In this document: one piece after another, positions 33,610 to 42,653 of the stretch
Position numbering within the stretch: position 1 is the stretch's first letter
Layout of the letters: every line of letters starts with the position of its first letter
Source of the DNA: Rathayibacter sp. VKM Ac-2856
GTDB lineage: Bacteria > Actinomycetota > Actinomycetes > Actinomycetales > Microbacteriaceae
Direction of reading: 5' to 3'
NCBI RefSeq assembly: GCF_013205055.1
Contig: NZ_JABMLF010000007.1
Span: 1-64,000, forward strand
Length of the DNA: 64,000 nt
The notes under the pieces: generated by a model
What the model saw: the letters and a program-made list of their open reading frames with translations, nothing else
What the model was told of the DNA's origin: nothing
Databases searched by the model: none
Translations under genes and position numbers: made by a program

Positions 33610-33642
33610 TTGACCTTGTAGTCGGGTGCAGGGTTTACGGTC
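33610..33642 (+). promoter_or_regulatory. MerR-type promoter/operator
   Basis: TTGACC as -35, then an imperfect dyad ACCTTGTA/TGCAGGGT in a long (~20 bp) spacer before a TTTACGGT -10-like element. A long spacer with a central dyad is how MerR promoters work. Transcript would start just before 33648. Confidence 0.55.
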
Positions 33643-33647
33643 GGGTC

Positions 33648-33947
33648 GTGGAAATCACCTTGCAGTACTTCGATGGATGCCCGAACTGGACGGTCGCCGC
33701 TGCGCGCCTCGCGGACCTCGCCCAGGACCGGCCCGATCTGACTGTGACGCCGTTGTTGGTGGAGTCGGTGGAGCAGGCGGAAGCGATCGGTTTCCACGGT
33801 TCGCCGAGCCTGGTGGTGGACGGCGCTGACCTGTTCCCCGACCCGAACGCGACGGTCGGGCTCGCCTGCCGCATCTACGTCACACCCGACGGGCTCGCGG
33901 GCGCGCCGACGATGGAGCAGCTGCGCTCCGCCCTCTCCGCCGCATGA
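33648..33947 (+). CDS. Small thioredoxin-fold-like protein of the MerR operon
   Basis: 99 residues from GTG 33648. ITLQYFDGCPNWTVAAARL places one Cys after beta-1 as in thioredoxin-like folds, and GFHGSPSLVVDGADLF is the cis-Pro loop. Often annotated next to mer genes as thioredoxin-like or 'alkylmercury lyase-like', but it lacks the MerB catalytic cysteines. Probable role: thiol partner of the reductase that follows. Confidence 0.7.
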   Translation: MEITLQYFDGCPNWTVAAARLADLAQDRPDLTVTPLLVESVEQAEAIGFHGSPSLVVDGADLFPDPNATVGLACRIYVTPDGLAGAPTMEQLRSALSAA

Positions 33948-33997
33948 GCGAGGGGAGTGCGACCGCGACGAACGCTGCCGGCGGGAAGGAGCATGCG

Positions 33998-35350
33998 ATG
34001 AGCGAGGAGTTCGACCTGTTCGTCATCGGTGCCGGGATGGCCGGCACGACGGCTGCGAACAAGTGCGCCGCTCAGGGCTGGCGCGTGGGCATCGTGGACG
34101 CCCTTCCCTACGGAGGGACGTGCGCGTTGCGCGGCTGTGATCCGAAGAAGATCCTCCGGCGTGGAGCGGAAGTCATCGACGCCGCCCACCTGATGCGCGG
34201 CAAGGGCATCACCGAGGGCGCGGTGTCGATCGACTGGCCGGCGCTGATGGCCCACAAGCGAGGATTCACCGATGGGGTCCCTCAGGGAATGGAGGACGAG
34301 CTCGTCGGGAACGGGGTCGCGACATTCCACGGCAGCGCCCGGTTCGCCGGCCCGAACGAGATCGACGTCGACGGGACGCGACACCAGGCGAAGAGGTTCC
34401 TCATCGCCTCCGGCGCCCGCCCGCGGCCGCTGACGTTCTCGGGGCATGAGCACTTGATCGACAGCAGCGACTTCCTCGAGCTCGATCGGCTTCCGGAGCG
34501 GATCGTGTTCGTGGGCGGCGGGTTCATCTCGTTCGAGTTCGCGCACATCGCCGCCCGCGCCGGAACGAGCTGCGTGATCATCGATCACGGCGAGCACCCG
34601 TTGAAGGAATTCGACCCGGACCTCGTCGACCTGCTCGTGGAGCGCACCAGGAGCACGGGCATCTCCGTGCAGCTCGCAACCACCATCCGCAGCGTCACTG
34701 CCACCGCAGCGGGTCTCGACGTCGCGCTCGAGCGCGACGGTGAGACGTTCGTGATCGGCGCCGACCTCGTGGTGCACGGCGCCGGGCGAGTGGCGAACCT
34801 CGACGGCCTGAACCTAGACGCCGCGAACATCGCCTCCACCCCCCGCGGAATCACGGTCACCGGACACCTTCAAAGCACCACCAACCCCGCGGTCTACGCG
34901 GCCGGCGACTGCGCCGACACGCCAGGAAGACCCCTGACCCCGGTCGCCGTGTTCGAGGGCAAGGTCGCAGCCTCCAACATGCTCAAGGGCACCACCACGA
35001 CCCCCGACTACACGGCCGTGCCCACCACCGTGTTCACCATCCCCGAACTCAACCGCGTCGGCGCGCTCGAACGCGACGCGAGAGCCAGCGGCGCGGACAT
35101 CACCGTGCGACACCTCGACACCAGCGACTGGTACTCCAACTACCGCATCGGCGAGACGACCGCCGCGACGAAGATCATCATCGACAAGGCCACCGACACG
35201 ATCCTCGGCGCACACCTCCTCGGCCCCGGCTACGCCGAACTGATCAACATCCTCAGTCTCGCCATCAAGCTCCGCCTCACCACCCGACAGCTCAAATCGA
35301 TGACCGCCACCTACCCCTCCCTCGGCTCCGACCTCGGCTCCATGCTCTAG
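33998..35350 (+). CDS. Flavoprotein disulfide reductase (pyridine nucleotide-disulfide oxidoreductase family)
   Basis: 450 residues. FAD site FVIGAGMAGTTAANKCA (residues ~8-25), redox pair in GGTCALRGCDPKK (Cys ~42 and ~47), NAD(P) site FVGGGFISFEFAHIAARAG (~175), and YAAGDCADT (~300). C-terminal dimerisation domain present but without the vicinal Cys pair near the end that mercuric reductase needs, so not a classic MerA. GGAAGGAG lies 6 nt before ATG 33998; an ATG 18 codons upstream overlaps the previous stop but has no such site. Confidence 0.85.
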   Translation: MSEEFDLFVIGAGMAGTTAANKCAAQGWRVGIVDALPYGGTCALRGCDPKKILRRGAEVIDAAHLMRGKGITEGAVSIDWPALMAHKRGFTDGVPQGMEDELVGNGVATFHGSARFAGPNEIDVDGTRHQAKRFLIASGARPRPLTFSGHEHLIDSSDFLELDRLPERIVFVGGGFISFEFAHIAARAGTSCVIIDHGEHPLKEFDPDLVDLLVERTRSTGISVQLATTIRSVTATAAGLDVALERDGETFVIGADLVVHGAGRVANLDGLNLDAANIASTPRGITVTGHLQSTTNPAVYAAGDCADTPGRPLTPVAVFEGKVAASNMLKGTTTTPDYTAVPTTVFTIPELNRVGALERDARASGADITVRHLDTSDWYSNYRIGETTAATKIIIDKATDTILGAHLLGPGYAELINILSLAIKLRLTTRQLKSMTATYPSLGSDLGSML

Positions 35351-35510
35351 CTGCTCCCGTTCCGCACCAGACCCGAGCGGGGAGAACCCGCCGGGAGGAT
35401 GATCGGACCATGCCCATCGATGCTTGCGAGACGCGACCCACTCGCGTCAGCGTTCGCCTACGTAAACCGCCTCTGCCGGAGGGCTGGGACCGCCGACACG
35501 ATCAGCTCCC

Positions 35511-35672
35511 GTGACCGTTGACAGCCGAGTCGTCTGCTCCTGCTGCGGCAAGCTCCGCAACAGGCGTCACGTCCACGCCCTCAATGGAGGCGCCGCGTAC
35601 GTGTGTCGCCGCTGCGGTCTCTGGATAGCTCTACGCCCACACGACGACGACCGGCGCTCACCCTCCCGCTAG
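35511..35672 (+). CDS. Small zinc-ribbon protein, 53 aa
   Basis: GTG 35511 to TAG 35672. CSCCGK near residue 10 and YVCRRCGLW near residue 31 give a CxxC...CxxC zinc ribbon; basic otherwise. Short and with no clear Shine-Dalgarno, yet the Cys spacing is unlikely by chance. No partner recognised. Confidence 0.45.
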   Translation: MTVDSRVVCSCCGKLRNRRHVHALNGGAAYVCRRCGLWIALRPHDDDRRSPSR

Positions 35673-35726
35673 CTCACCTTTCACCACGAACCCGCACGCA
35701 ACCACGCACAACCGCTGAGCTCATAC

Positions 35727-35850
35727 GACACGGAACGGCATCAAAACGCCGCCACCAAACGTCGAAATTCACACACTCAGCACCGCGGATTTTCGCGGCG
35801 CTCGATGTCGCGTCTGCGTGTACCGGTCACCGATCCCCATACGGGACGCT
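35727..35850 (+). repeat. Composite repeat at the left edge of the cassette region
   Basis: Matches 58174-58277 along ~100 bp: ACACGGAACGGCATC, AAAACGCCGCCAC, GCGTGTACCGG and the terminal GATCCCCATACGGGACGC. Also holds a small CCGCG-GATTTT-CGCGG hairpin. A 25-bp piece of it is at 32468-32490 in inverse orientation. Confidence 0.65.
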
Positions 35851-35939
35851 TCATCGACTCTCCCCTGGGCGCGAGACTCGGACCTCGCTTGAACCCGTAC
35901 CCGTCGAAGTAGGGTGACCTGAACGCGACGGGGGGCATT

Positions 35940-36365
35940 ATGAGCCAGGCAAGACCGATCCACCTCCCGCCGAAGCGGCACCGTCGAGCGGTCGGCTTCA
36001 CCCTCGGCCTCCTCGCAGCAATCCTCGCGGCTGGCGGCTGCGCGCAGTTAGCAGACGACCAGGACGCTACCCCGTGTCTTGCGCTCGAGAACGCTTGGAC
36101 ATCCTTCGCGGCAGAGCGTTCACCCACCACGAGCACCCAACTCAACGAAGCATTCGACTCATTCGACTACTCCACCTCCACGGACACCGCCACCGACGCG
36201 GCTCGACTCGGGAAACAGAACCTTCTAGCCGTCCTCGGCGGCGACCAGTCAAAGAACCAGTACTTCTGGAACTCCCTCGACCTGATCAGCGCCGAATGCG
36301 CAGACGTTGCCGAAATCACCTTCGAGCCACACGGGCGATCGCCGGCGGAACTCGACGCAAGTTGA
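35940..36365 (+). CDS. Putative lipoprotein, 141 aa
   Basis: Basic N-terminus, membrane segment ~17-32 and lipobox-like AAGGC (Cys ~34). The mature part is Ser/Thr/Asp-rich with two further Cys (TPCLALENAW, ISAECADV). No family recognised. A single-gene unit with a core motif 90 bp before it and another 58 bp after it. Confidence 0.7.
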   Translation: MSQARPIHLPPKRHRRAVGFTLGLLAAILAAGGCAQLADDQDATPCLALENAWTSFAAERSPTTSTQLNEAFDSFDYSTSTDTATDAARLGKQNLLAVLGGDQSKNQYFWNSLDLISAECADVAEITFEPHGRSPAELDAS

Positions 36366-36528
36366 TGACAGGGAGCCGCCGTGCCGGGGGGAGGGGGATC
36401 CCCCTCGCCAACGTCCGGTCGGCCATCCCCATACGGGACAACCCGCAGCACCCTGGTGTCGCTGATTGAAGGTCGACGGAGAGTGTGGCTCAGAGGACGC
36501 CCACGGACGATCGTGCAAGGGTCGAGAG

Positions 36529-37152
36529 ATGGGCGCTGAACAACTGAACGGATCCATGAGCGAGGCTGACTCGAGCTTCGGACACGTCGGCGGCCGAGAG
36601 GCCCGGGAAGGTGATCGATCGGGGGTGTCCTCCAGGGTTTGGAGCGAGTTCGACGTCCTCGTTGAGGCGATCGCCATCATGACCAACTGGCGAAAGCGAT
36701 TCTCGTACCGATGCACTGCTACCCGCCAGGAGCGCGGTCGTATCGAGACGTATCAGCTCGAATTTTGGCCCGGGCAGGCGTCGTACCTGTGCGTTGATGA
36801 CCGGACTGGCGTGACCGACTCGCTCAACGCGACGACCGGCCGGTACATCGCAGCAGGTGACCCTCGGGACCTGTCGACGAACCAGCTGATGCCAGAACCT
36901 CTCGCCGCTCGCCTGGGGTTTCCTCTAAACCTGCCCGTCTGGGGCCGGCCAAACGACGCCTACCGGATGGTCGGGGCGACCCGAGCGGACCGTGAAACCG
37001 TGATCCGGCTTCAACACCCGGCCGATGCCCATTTACTCGGAACCATGACAGTCGACCGCGAGAAGCGGCTCGTCACTCGTCTCGATACCGTGACTGAAGT
37101 CTGCCGCTACAAGAACATCGAGGCCGGCACGAGAGCCCTCACCGACCTCTAA
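36529..37152 (+). CDS. Hypothetical protein, ~207 aa
   Basis: Start uncertain among ATG 36529, 36556 and an upstream 36466. Soluble; beta-rich centre (YQLEFWPGQASYLCVDDRTG), TMTVDREKRLVTRLDTVTE near the end. No domain recognised. Single-gene unit following the core motif at 36423. Normal GC. Confidence 0.6.
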   Translation: MGAEQLNGSMSEADSSFGHVGGREAREGDRSGVSSRVWSEFDVLVEAIAIMTNWRKRFSYRCTATRQERGRIETYQLEFWPGQASYLCVDDRTGVTDSLNATTGRYIAAGDPRDLSTNQLMPEPLAARLGFPLNLPVWGRPNDAYRMVGATRADRETVIRLQHPADAHLLGTMTVDREKRLVTRLDTVTEVCRYKNIEAGTRALTDL

Positions 37153-37575
37153 CGAGCTGCACCGAACTTCTTCACCGTCTACTCACGAGGGGATGGGTGT
37201 TGCGCATCCCCCGAAACCTTCCAGAGGTCCTCGGCGACACTCGGGACGGTGAGGTGCACGAGCAGTCACGACGAGGCTCCCGGGTCGACCGCGGACCGTG
37301 CTCGCTTTGAAATTCGCGCGCCCGGTGAACCATCCCTCTGCGGAACAATTCGGCGGCGCTCGCGTCAGTTGTGCAGGGGACCTTGAGCATCTGAATGTTC
37401 ACGGTCGTCTGCACGAGTGCCGGGGTGGCGCGACGCGTTGTGCAGGCATCTACGAGAAGCGACACTGAAGCCGACGCCGAACGTCCGCGCGACGACCCCT
37501 TGTCGCGACCACCCTCCGAAGCCTCTACGGAGGCTGCTCGCCACGTCGTACGTGATTACACGGCATGATGGCCGA
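37153..37575. other. Gene-free stretch before the PIN-domain gene
   Basis: 423 bp. Contains a degenerate core motif at ~37330-37346 (CCATCCCTCTGCGGAACA). GC falls steadily toward the PIN gene. A 97-codon minus-strand frame here has no start signal or family and is not called. Confidence 0.5.
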
Positions 37576-38691
37576 GTGATTATTGTCTACCCGGATGCAA
37601 ACGCATTGAACGGCAACCCCTATCTGCAGGGGAAGGCCCAGCAGCTCCTTGGCGAACTCAAGACCATTGGGGGCGAATTGCGCATTTCACCGGTCGTAGT
37701 TGCAGAACTTCGCCGCCAGGAGATGGACGACGTAGCCGAGGTTGAGCAGTCGGTTGAGACCGTCGTGCGCAAGCGAAGTCGCGGGCATCCGGAGAAAATG
37801 CGAAAGATTTCTGGCCAAGTGTCCAGTAGCTTGAACTTGCTTCGTGCGGAAATCCACGACCGCCTGAGTGAGACGTTCGCTGCCGATCATGTAGTCATCG
37901 ACTCGTACCCACGAGTCGAAGTTGACGTACTTGTGAAGCGCGAATTAGAGCGGCGGCGCCCTTTCCTTGAAGTCGAAGTACACGGAACGACACAGTCCAT
38001 CGGATTCAGGGACTACATTATCTGGGAAGGCGTCCGCGCGGTCGCGAATGATCTCAACATCGATGATACGTTGATCTTTATTTCCAACGACAAAGGATTT
38101 CTGAATGACGACAAAAGTGGCCTGCACACCGATTTAGAATCAGACCTTCGCGACGATGGCAGCAACGACGGTCGTGTAATGCAAGCACAGACACTTCAAC
38201 AAGCCATCATTCGGATCGAGCAGATCAAGACAAAAATTACCAAAGAGCGGGCCGACGTCTCCAATAAGATCATTTCCCTTGCGCTTACTCTAATCGGTAA
38301 GTCGGTGGGATGGCAGTATGATCCGCGCGAGGGGGGCGTCGTAGAAAGTGAATATGGCGACCTAGACCTTCCAAGAGAACTGGAAAATGCTCATATCGTT
38401 GCCGTGGATCTTATTGGCGGGCCTATAGTCAGTGACTCGTCACCTCACCGTGCTTCGCAAGCTGTCGAATTATCTATCACGGGTGAGATGTACTCCTCGG
38501 ACTGGTACATCCTAGAGAACAGTGCCGACTTGGAGTTTTGGGGAAACTTGAATGAACGCTATGTCGAGGTGGGGGCAGTACGCCGTGTAGCAGTCGAAGC
38601 CACGATAAACTTGGAACCCGCCTCGAAGGAGCCAGAACTCATTTTGCGATTATTGACATTCGGAGAAAGCAGCGAGAGCGATCCATTTTGA
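37576..38691 (+). CDS. PIN-like nuclease protein (DUF4935-type), low GC
   Basis: 371 residues from GTG 37576. PIN fold signs: VYPDANALNGNPY at the start (first Asp), SPVVVAELRRQEM (Glu), and DDTLIFISNDKGFLND near residue 165 (acidic pair), so an active ribonuclease is plausible. C-terminal ~150 residues form a beta-rich unknown domain. Codon use is markedly AT-richer than all neighbours, a sign of recent transfer. No antitoxin gene is adjacent. Might be defence- or stress-related; that is inference. Confidence 0.75.
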   Translation: MIIVYPDANALNGNPYLQGKAQQLLGELKTIGGELRISPVVVAELRRQEMDDVAEVEQSVETVVRKRSRGHPEKMRKISGQVSSSLNLLRAEIHDRLSETFAADHVVIDSYPRVEVDVLVKRELERRRPFLEVEVHGTTQSIGFRDYIIWEGVRAVANDLNIDDTLIFISNDKGFLNDDKSGLHTDLESDLRDDGSNDGRVMQAQTLQQAIIRIEQIKTKITKERADVSNKIISLALTLIGKSVGWQYDPREGGVVESEYGDLDLPRELENAHIVAVDLIGGPIVSDSSPHRASQAVELSITGEMYSSDWYILENSADLEFWGNLNERYVEVGAVRRVAVEATINLEPASKEPELILRLLTFGESSESDPF

Positions 38692-39036
38692 GCGATTGAG
38701 GCAGTCGGCTCATGCCACCTCGTTCCACCAGGAAACCTGTCGTTCAGTTGCTGGTCGAGTAGAGCAATTTGATTCGTCGAAACAGCTAAAGGACAAGCTA
38801 TACAAATCGCTGGAGGAGTGACCACCGTCCGTCTGGCTCTGGCCACGGAGGTCATAACGGAGCTCACGCTCGACAGCGCCTCGGTGCTCCTCGGTTCTTC
38901 GACAGCAGACGCGTTGACGGGCGTTCTTCGGTGGCAGCCCGAACGTCGGCGGCACCAGGACGAGGCAGTGACGGCGCAGACCCGATGACGTCACGACGTT
39001 TGCCGCTCCCGCGGGCGCTGGAGGCGTGGGTACCCG
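38692..39036. other. 345-bp stretch after the PIN gene
   Basis: No supported gene. A different plus-strand frame crossing the PIN stop runs on for ~43 codons (HQETCRS ... LKDKLYKSLEE) with similar low-GC codon use, possibly a remnant of another gene's 3' end. No core motif or hairpin repeat seen. Confidence 0.4.
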
Positions 39037-39882
39037 TTATGCCAGAACCGGCGTATCGATTCCCCGCACGTCCGTGACGAGGAGCGGCGGTGCGGGCGGA
39101 GAGACGAACACGGACATATGCATGCGCGCCTCGTCTCTCAGTAGCAGATCGATCACCGGGTACAGACCCGGCTTTACGCCGGCCCTGATTCCTGGAATGA
39201 CTCGCACCTCGCCCTGTGATCCGAGATCGTGCGCGCGCAGCCATGCCAGGGTGACAGGCCTCTGCTCCGATATATCGATGTCCGCCATACCAGACGCTTT
39301 GAGCGAGAGCTGCTCGAATATTGATGACAGCACGACATGGGCTACGTCCGCGGCATTCTTTAACAGAAAGTCAGCGATCGAGCTGTCGCCAAAGACGTTG
39401 AGTCTTGTTCGATCGAGGACGGGCGAGATAGTTGGTGAGGTGTGCGAGCCGAATGTGTTTGCGATCATCGACACTGTACTTCTCCAAGTGTTAACCCGTT
39501 TACCTGGCACCCCATCGACAACCAGGCATGTCCGGTTGCGCCAAACGGAGTAGGGAATCTGCGAGTGTGTAATCTCGGGCAGCTCATCGAACCCTTCCGG
39601 GATGAGGACGGCGCCTACGGAGAACAACGTAGATTTTTGATCGTCGGCGTCAGAGCCGACCGCCACCAGTGGCGACGTGAGCTTGAACTGCCTGATCGCT
39701 CGCCCCAGCACGTCATCGTCGATGAGCGTCCGCAGGATCGCGGCCAAGTCCTCGTCCGATCCAATCTCTCCTTCGAGCCAAAACCTGTAATGGCGTGCGA
39801 ATCGATGACCCATCCGCACAAGGGCGGCCTTGAACTCGATGTCGGACAAGTTCCGGTCTTGCGGTGGTGGCCTCTTAGACAC
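39037..39882 (-). CDS. Hypothetical protein, 281 aa
   Basis: GTG 39882 with AAGGGA 5 nt upstream is preferred. Soluble, no signal peptide; segments HRFARHYRFWLEGEIGSDED and SSIADFLLKNAADVAHVVLS. No known motif. Opposite strand to the PIN gene and converging with it. GC slightly below the average of the window. Possibly cargo linked to the PIN gene, but nothing shows a joint function. Confidence 0.6.
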   Translation of the reverse strand: MSKRPPPQDRNLSDIEFKAALVRMGHRFARHYRFWLEGEIGSDEDLAAILRTLIDDDVLGRAIRQFKLTSPLVAVGSDADDQKSTLFSVGAVLIPEGFDELPEITHSQIPYSVWRNRTCLVVDGVPGKRVNTWRSTVSMIANTFGSHTSPTISPVLDRTRLNVFGDSSIADFLLKNAADVAHVVLSSIFEQLSLKASGMADIDISEQRPVTLAWLRAHDLGSQGEVRVIPGIRAGVKPGLYPVIDLLLRDEARMHMSVFVSPPAPPLLVTDVRGIDTPVLA

Positions 39883-40135
39883 GTATTCCCTTCGATCGAG
39901 TGGCTTCAACCGTTACTAGCGACCATGACATCGCGGCACGACGACAGACTGTCCAGTCTGTGGTCGGCACGGGCAGCGCTACGCCCGCGCGAGACACGTA
40001 CACTCCTCGACCGTCTTGCAAGTCACGAGCGGCGGGTGACCGTCGCCCAGACAACCCTAAGCGGGATGACCCGGCTCGCTGTCGGGTAAACCATCCCGCG
40101 ACGGGACGTTCCTGGCTCTAGGAGCGACAGTGACG

Positions 40136-40531
40136 TCACCCTCGATCTAGCGCCGGCTGCACGACGCTGATTAGAGCCAGCACGATCACCACGGCGGCGG
40201 TGACTGTTGCTGCCATGAGTGCTTGGCGAGCGGGCGAGTCGAAAAGCCCCGGCGCTTCGGCCGGCTCTAGGTCAGCGGAGTGAGCGCCCTTGGACGCAGC
40301 GGCGCGGATGGAACGGCCCTCCTGTTGCCCTTCGCGCACGCTCCTCTCAGGAGGAAGCTGGTGACGCAAGCTCGGGTAAGCCGTTGCCATGACCATGAGT
40401 GGAACGAGGACGACGAGAACGAGCGGTTCGTCCCACAAGTCGGGCCACGTGTTCAGCAACACGATCGCGACGACGACGAGCAGTAGCGCATGGGCGGATG
40501 CGTAACGCAACACCCGCGAACTGATGGACAC
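40136..40531 (-). CDS. Small membrane protein, ~131 aa
   Basis: GTG 40531 (a GTG 10 codons upstream is also open). Membrane segments at ~12-30, ~33-50 and ~105-125 with an Arg/Gln/Glu-rich cytoplasmic loop. No family. Confidence 0.55.
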   Translation of the reverse strand: MSISSRVLRYASAHALLLVVVAIVLLNTWPDLWDEPLVLVVLVPLMVMATAYPSLRHQLPPERSVREGQQEGRSIRAAASKGAHSADLEPAEAPGLFDSPARQALMAATVTAAVVIVLALISVVQPALDRG

Positions 40532-40656
40532 GTGCTCAGCATGACGGCACGGCACGACCACCAGCCGACCCTATTACTGGTTAACAACCGCGGCCGAGAG
40601 GAGGGGCGCCAGACAGCAGGTGAGAAGCCTAACGATTAGATGTGGACCTGGCGCGC

Positions 40657-40971
40657 TCAGGAAGCAGATTCTCGGCGCAAGAGAATCTCCTGCAGGTCAT
40701 GGATGCTTTGTAAGTCCGGGGCACGCCTCACCGTGTTCATGTAGGTAGCGATTACCGCGAGCGGCGCCGTAATGACGAGCAAGCCGACGGAAATCGGGGT
40801 AAGAGCCTGCGTGGAGGGGCCCCCGAAGAAAAGATTGCCCAGCAGCAGGCCTCCCGCGAGACCGGCCGCCAGACCGAAGTCAAAACTGGCCCGCGCTCGT
40901 CGACGCACTCGACGGCACACTGCCGTGATCATCTCTTCCAACTCCGCGCTCGATCGGTCATTCAGGTCCAC
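40657..40971 (-). CDS. Small membrane protein, 104 aa
   Basis: From GTG 40971. Amphipathic N-terminus (SSAELEEMITAVCRRVRRRA), two membrane segments (~30-52 and ~58-78), short soluble tail. Resembles small integral proteins of unknown role. Lies in a unit bounded by the core motif at 40091 and the hairpin repeat at 41039. Confidence 0.55.
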   Translation of the reverse strand: MDLNDRSSAELEEMITAVCRRVRRRARASFDFGLAAGLAGGLLLGNLFFGGPSTQALTPISVGLLVITAPLAVIATYMNTVRRAPDLQSIHDLQEILLRRESAS

Positions 40972-41038
40972 GCGCGGAGAATACCCGCCTGAGACCTAGC
41001 GCGCTTGCCACTCGCCAGCCAGAACCTGGCATCGCTGA

Positions 41039-41160
41039 GCTGACGCCGCACGCGACAGCCCGGCGGGGGGGGGTGTCGCCCTGCTCTCGGCCGCGACGCA
41101 CAGCGCGGCTGAGATCAACACCCGCCGGGAGCGGCCCATTGAACGATCTCCATAAGGGTC
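41039..41160 (+). repeat. Long hairpin repeat H1 ending in the core motif
   Basis: Shares with 44001-44130 and 47229-47356 the string CCCTGCTCTCGGCCGCGACG and CACAGCGCGG. GCCGCG/CGCGGC and CCGGCGGG/CCCGCCGG pair; ends in GATCTCCATAAGGGTC. Contains a nine-G run. Confidence 0.7.
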
Positions 41161-41212
41161 GAGGCGGTGTCGGGTGGGAGACTCTGCGGTAGTTTCACGA
41201 CCGAGGGTGGTC

Positions 41213-41482
41213 ATGGTGGAAGTGCTCAAGGGCTCGAGCCTGCTCGCGTCGGGTGTTGTGATCGCCGTGATCTGCTCGCTGTTGCAGTTTCAGGCCGGCG
41301 TTCGTGCGGATTTGAATCAGACAGGGGGCCAGCTCAGCCCAGTCCTGCTCGTGGGAATTCTGATCGGATTTGTCGTCTCAGCCGTCGGCGCGATTCAGCT
41401 GTTCCAGTGCTACGAACGGTGGGTCACCGCTTCCGCTAGCCGCCGTGCGAAGCCTGCGGACCTGGTTCCTCGGCGTAGGTGA
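41213..41482 (+). CDS. Small membrane protein, 89 aa; paralogue of 46921-47145
   Basis: ATG 41213. Two membrane segments (~8-28 and ~42-64) around FQAGVRADLNQTGGQLSP. About 80% identical to the 46921 product over 70 residues; the first ~60 bp upstream are also alike, so a whole unit was duplicated. The C-terminal tail differs. Unknown function; resembles no named family. Confidence 0.7.
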   Translation: MVEVLKGSSLLASGVVIAVICSLLQFQAGVRADLNQTGGQLSPVLLVGILIGFVVSAVGAIQLFQCYERWVTASASRRAKPADLVPRRR

Positions 41483-41524
41483 GGTAGCACCGCACGACCG
41501 CGTGTCCCCCGCCACATGCGCACC

Positions 41525-41577
41525 GCTGGGTGCTACGTGAGACGCTGGGTGCTATGTGAGACGCTGACTGCTATGGG
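41525..41577 (+). repeat. 19-bp tandem repeat before the 41573 gene
   Basis: GCTGGGTGCTACGTGAGAC, then the same with one change, then a partial third unit running into the start codon. Could alter RBS spacing by slippage. Confidence 0.7.
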
Positions 41578-41983
41578 AATTCTTGCGAGTGTGTTTGGTG
41601 CTGGTTCCGATGAAGAGGCGGGCGCGGCGCTGTCGGGATCGGACGGTCTCGTCTGCGACATAGATCCGACCGAACTCTGGGAGCTCGAAGGCATCCTGAC
41701 CTCGACACCAGCGCTCGAGGTTCCCGCGGCGCAGTACCAGCCGGTTGCGGCGACCGATGACTACGAGAGCTTCGTCATCGCAGTCAGCACCGGCCTGGGT
41801 GGCGCGCTAGACGCCGCAGGTGAGACGGGTCGTGCCGCCGCAGCGCGGCAGTGGGAGGATGCGTCGTCCGAGCTCGAGGGATGGTCACCCGAGCAGGTGC
41901 ACCGCCTCGTCGAGGATCTCTCTTCGACACTCGCCTCAATCGCCGCGGCCGGTCAGCGCCCCTACCTGCGGGTGAGTGTCTGA
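41573..41983 (+). CDS. Hypothetical protein, 136 aa
   Basis: ATG 41573 at the end of the tandem repeat. Acidic, soluble, helical second half (ARQWEDASSELEGWSPEQVH). Start MGILASVFGAG and overall build recall DUF1877-like proteins, but the match is not firm. No signal peptide. Normal GC. Confidence 0.55.
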   Translation: MGILASVFGAGSDEEAGAALSGSDGLVCDIDPTELWELEGILTSTPALEVPAAQYQPVAATDDYESFVIAVSTGLGGALDAAGETGRAAAARQWEDASSELEGWSPEQVHRLVEDLSSTLASIAAAGQRPYLRVSV

Positions 41984-42029
41984 TCTGTGAACTGAGCTGA
42001 GTCAAGAAGTTGCTCCGCTGGGACATCAA

Positions 42030-42653
42030 CTAGATGAGGTGGAAGGTGCGGCGTCGGCTCAGTGCCCAGACGAGTGCGCCGGCGAGGAGTACCACGCATG
42101 TCAGGCCGGCGACGTGCAGGACGAGCGACAGCGTCCCATTCTCGGGGAGCAGGAAGCCGTACGGCACCCATCCGTCGGTCGCTCCGCGGACGAGCACGAC
42201 GACGACCCAGACGATCGGGTAGGGCAGGACCACCCACAGCCGCCGCCACGAGAGCGGTCCGCGGTCGGCGATGACGATCCAGTCGAGGAGGACGAACGCG
42301 GGGAGCACCACGTGCAGGACGGCGCTGACCCAGGGCGGAGCCGTCCCGGTACCGGGAACGAGGGTGTTGTAGATCACGGCGACGACGATCAGGTAGGCCG
42401 TCGCCGCGCCGCGGACGTAGCTCAGCCACACCGGAGTCGAACGGCGGGCGAGCCCGACCGATCCGGCGACGATCAGCACCGCGCTCGCGAGAAGGCTGGT
42501 CTGGTTCGTGAAGTAGCCGAAGTAGTCAAACGGATTCGGATCGCCGGCCGCGATGCTCAAGGCGTAGGTGTGGAGGATCACCGCGATCGCCGCTGCACCG
42601 ACGGCGACGCGAGCAGCGCCCACGAACGGGCGGGTCGGTGCCGGGGAACTCAT
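42030..42653 (-). CDS. Pr6Pr-family membrane protein
   Basis: 207 residues with six membrane segments. NPFDYFGYFTNQTSLLASAV and VLHVVLPAFVLLDWIVIADRG are the hallmark motifs of Pr6Pr (FAR-17a/AIG1-like) proteins, which are widespread in Actinobacteria; function is not established, related eukaryotic proteins are lipid hydrolases. The conserved Thr/Asn region and the His-containing motif are present. Confidence 0.85.
   Translation of the reverse strand: MSSPAPTRPFVGAARVAVGAAAIAVILHTYALSIAAGDPNPFDYFGYFTNQTSLLASAVLIVAGSVGLARRSTPVWLSYVRGAATAYLIVVAVIYNTLVPGTGTAPPWVSAVLHVVLPAFVLLDWIVIADRGPLSWRRLWVVLPYPIVWVVVVLVRGATDGWVPYGFLLPENGTLSLVLHVAGLTCVVLLAGALVWALSRRRTFHLI

Noticed and set aside
33998-35350. 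Mercuric reductase MerA
   Set aside because: No N-terminal metal-binding domain and no vicinal Cys pair at the C-terminus; no merT, merP or merB in the operon.
35603-35917. 104-codon plus-strand frame
   Set aside because: Crosses the composite repeat at 35727 and overlaps the zinc-ribbon gene; composition is that of non-coding DNA.
37172-37465. 97-codon minus-strand frame
   Set aside because: No start signal, no recognisable product, and overlaps a degenerate core motif.
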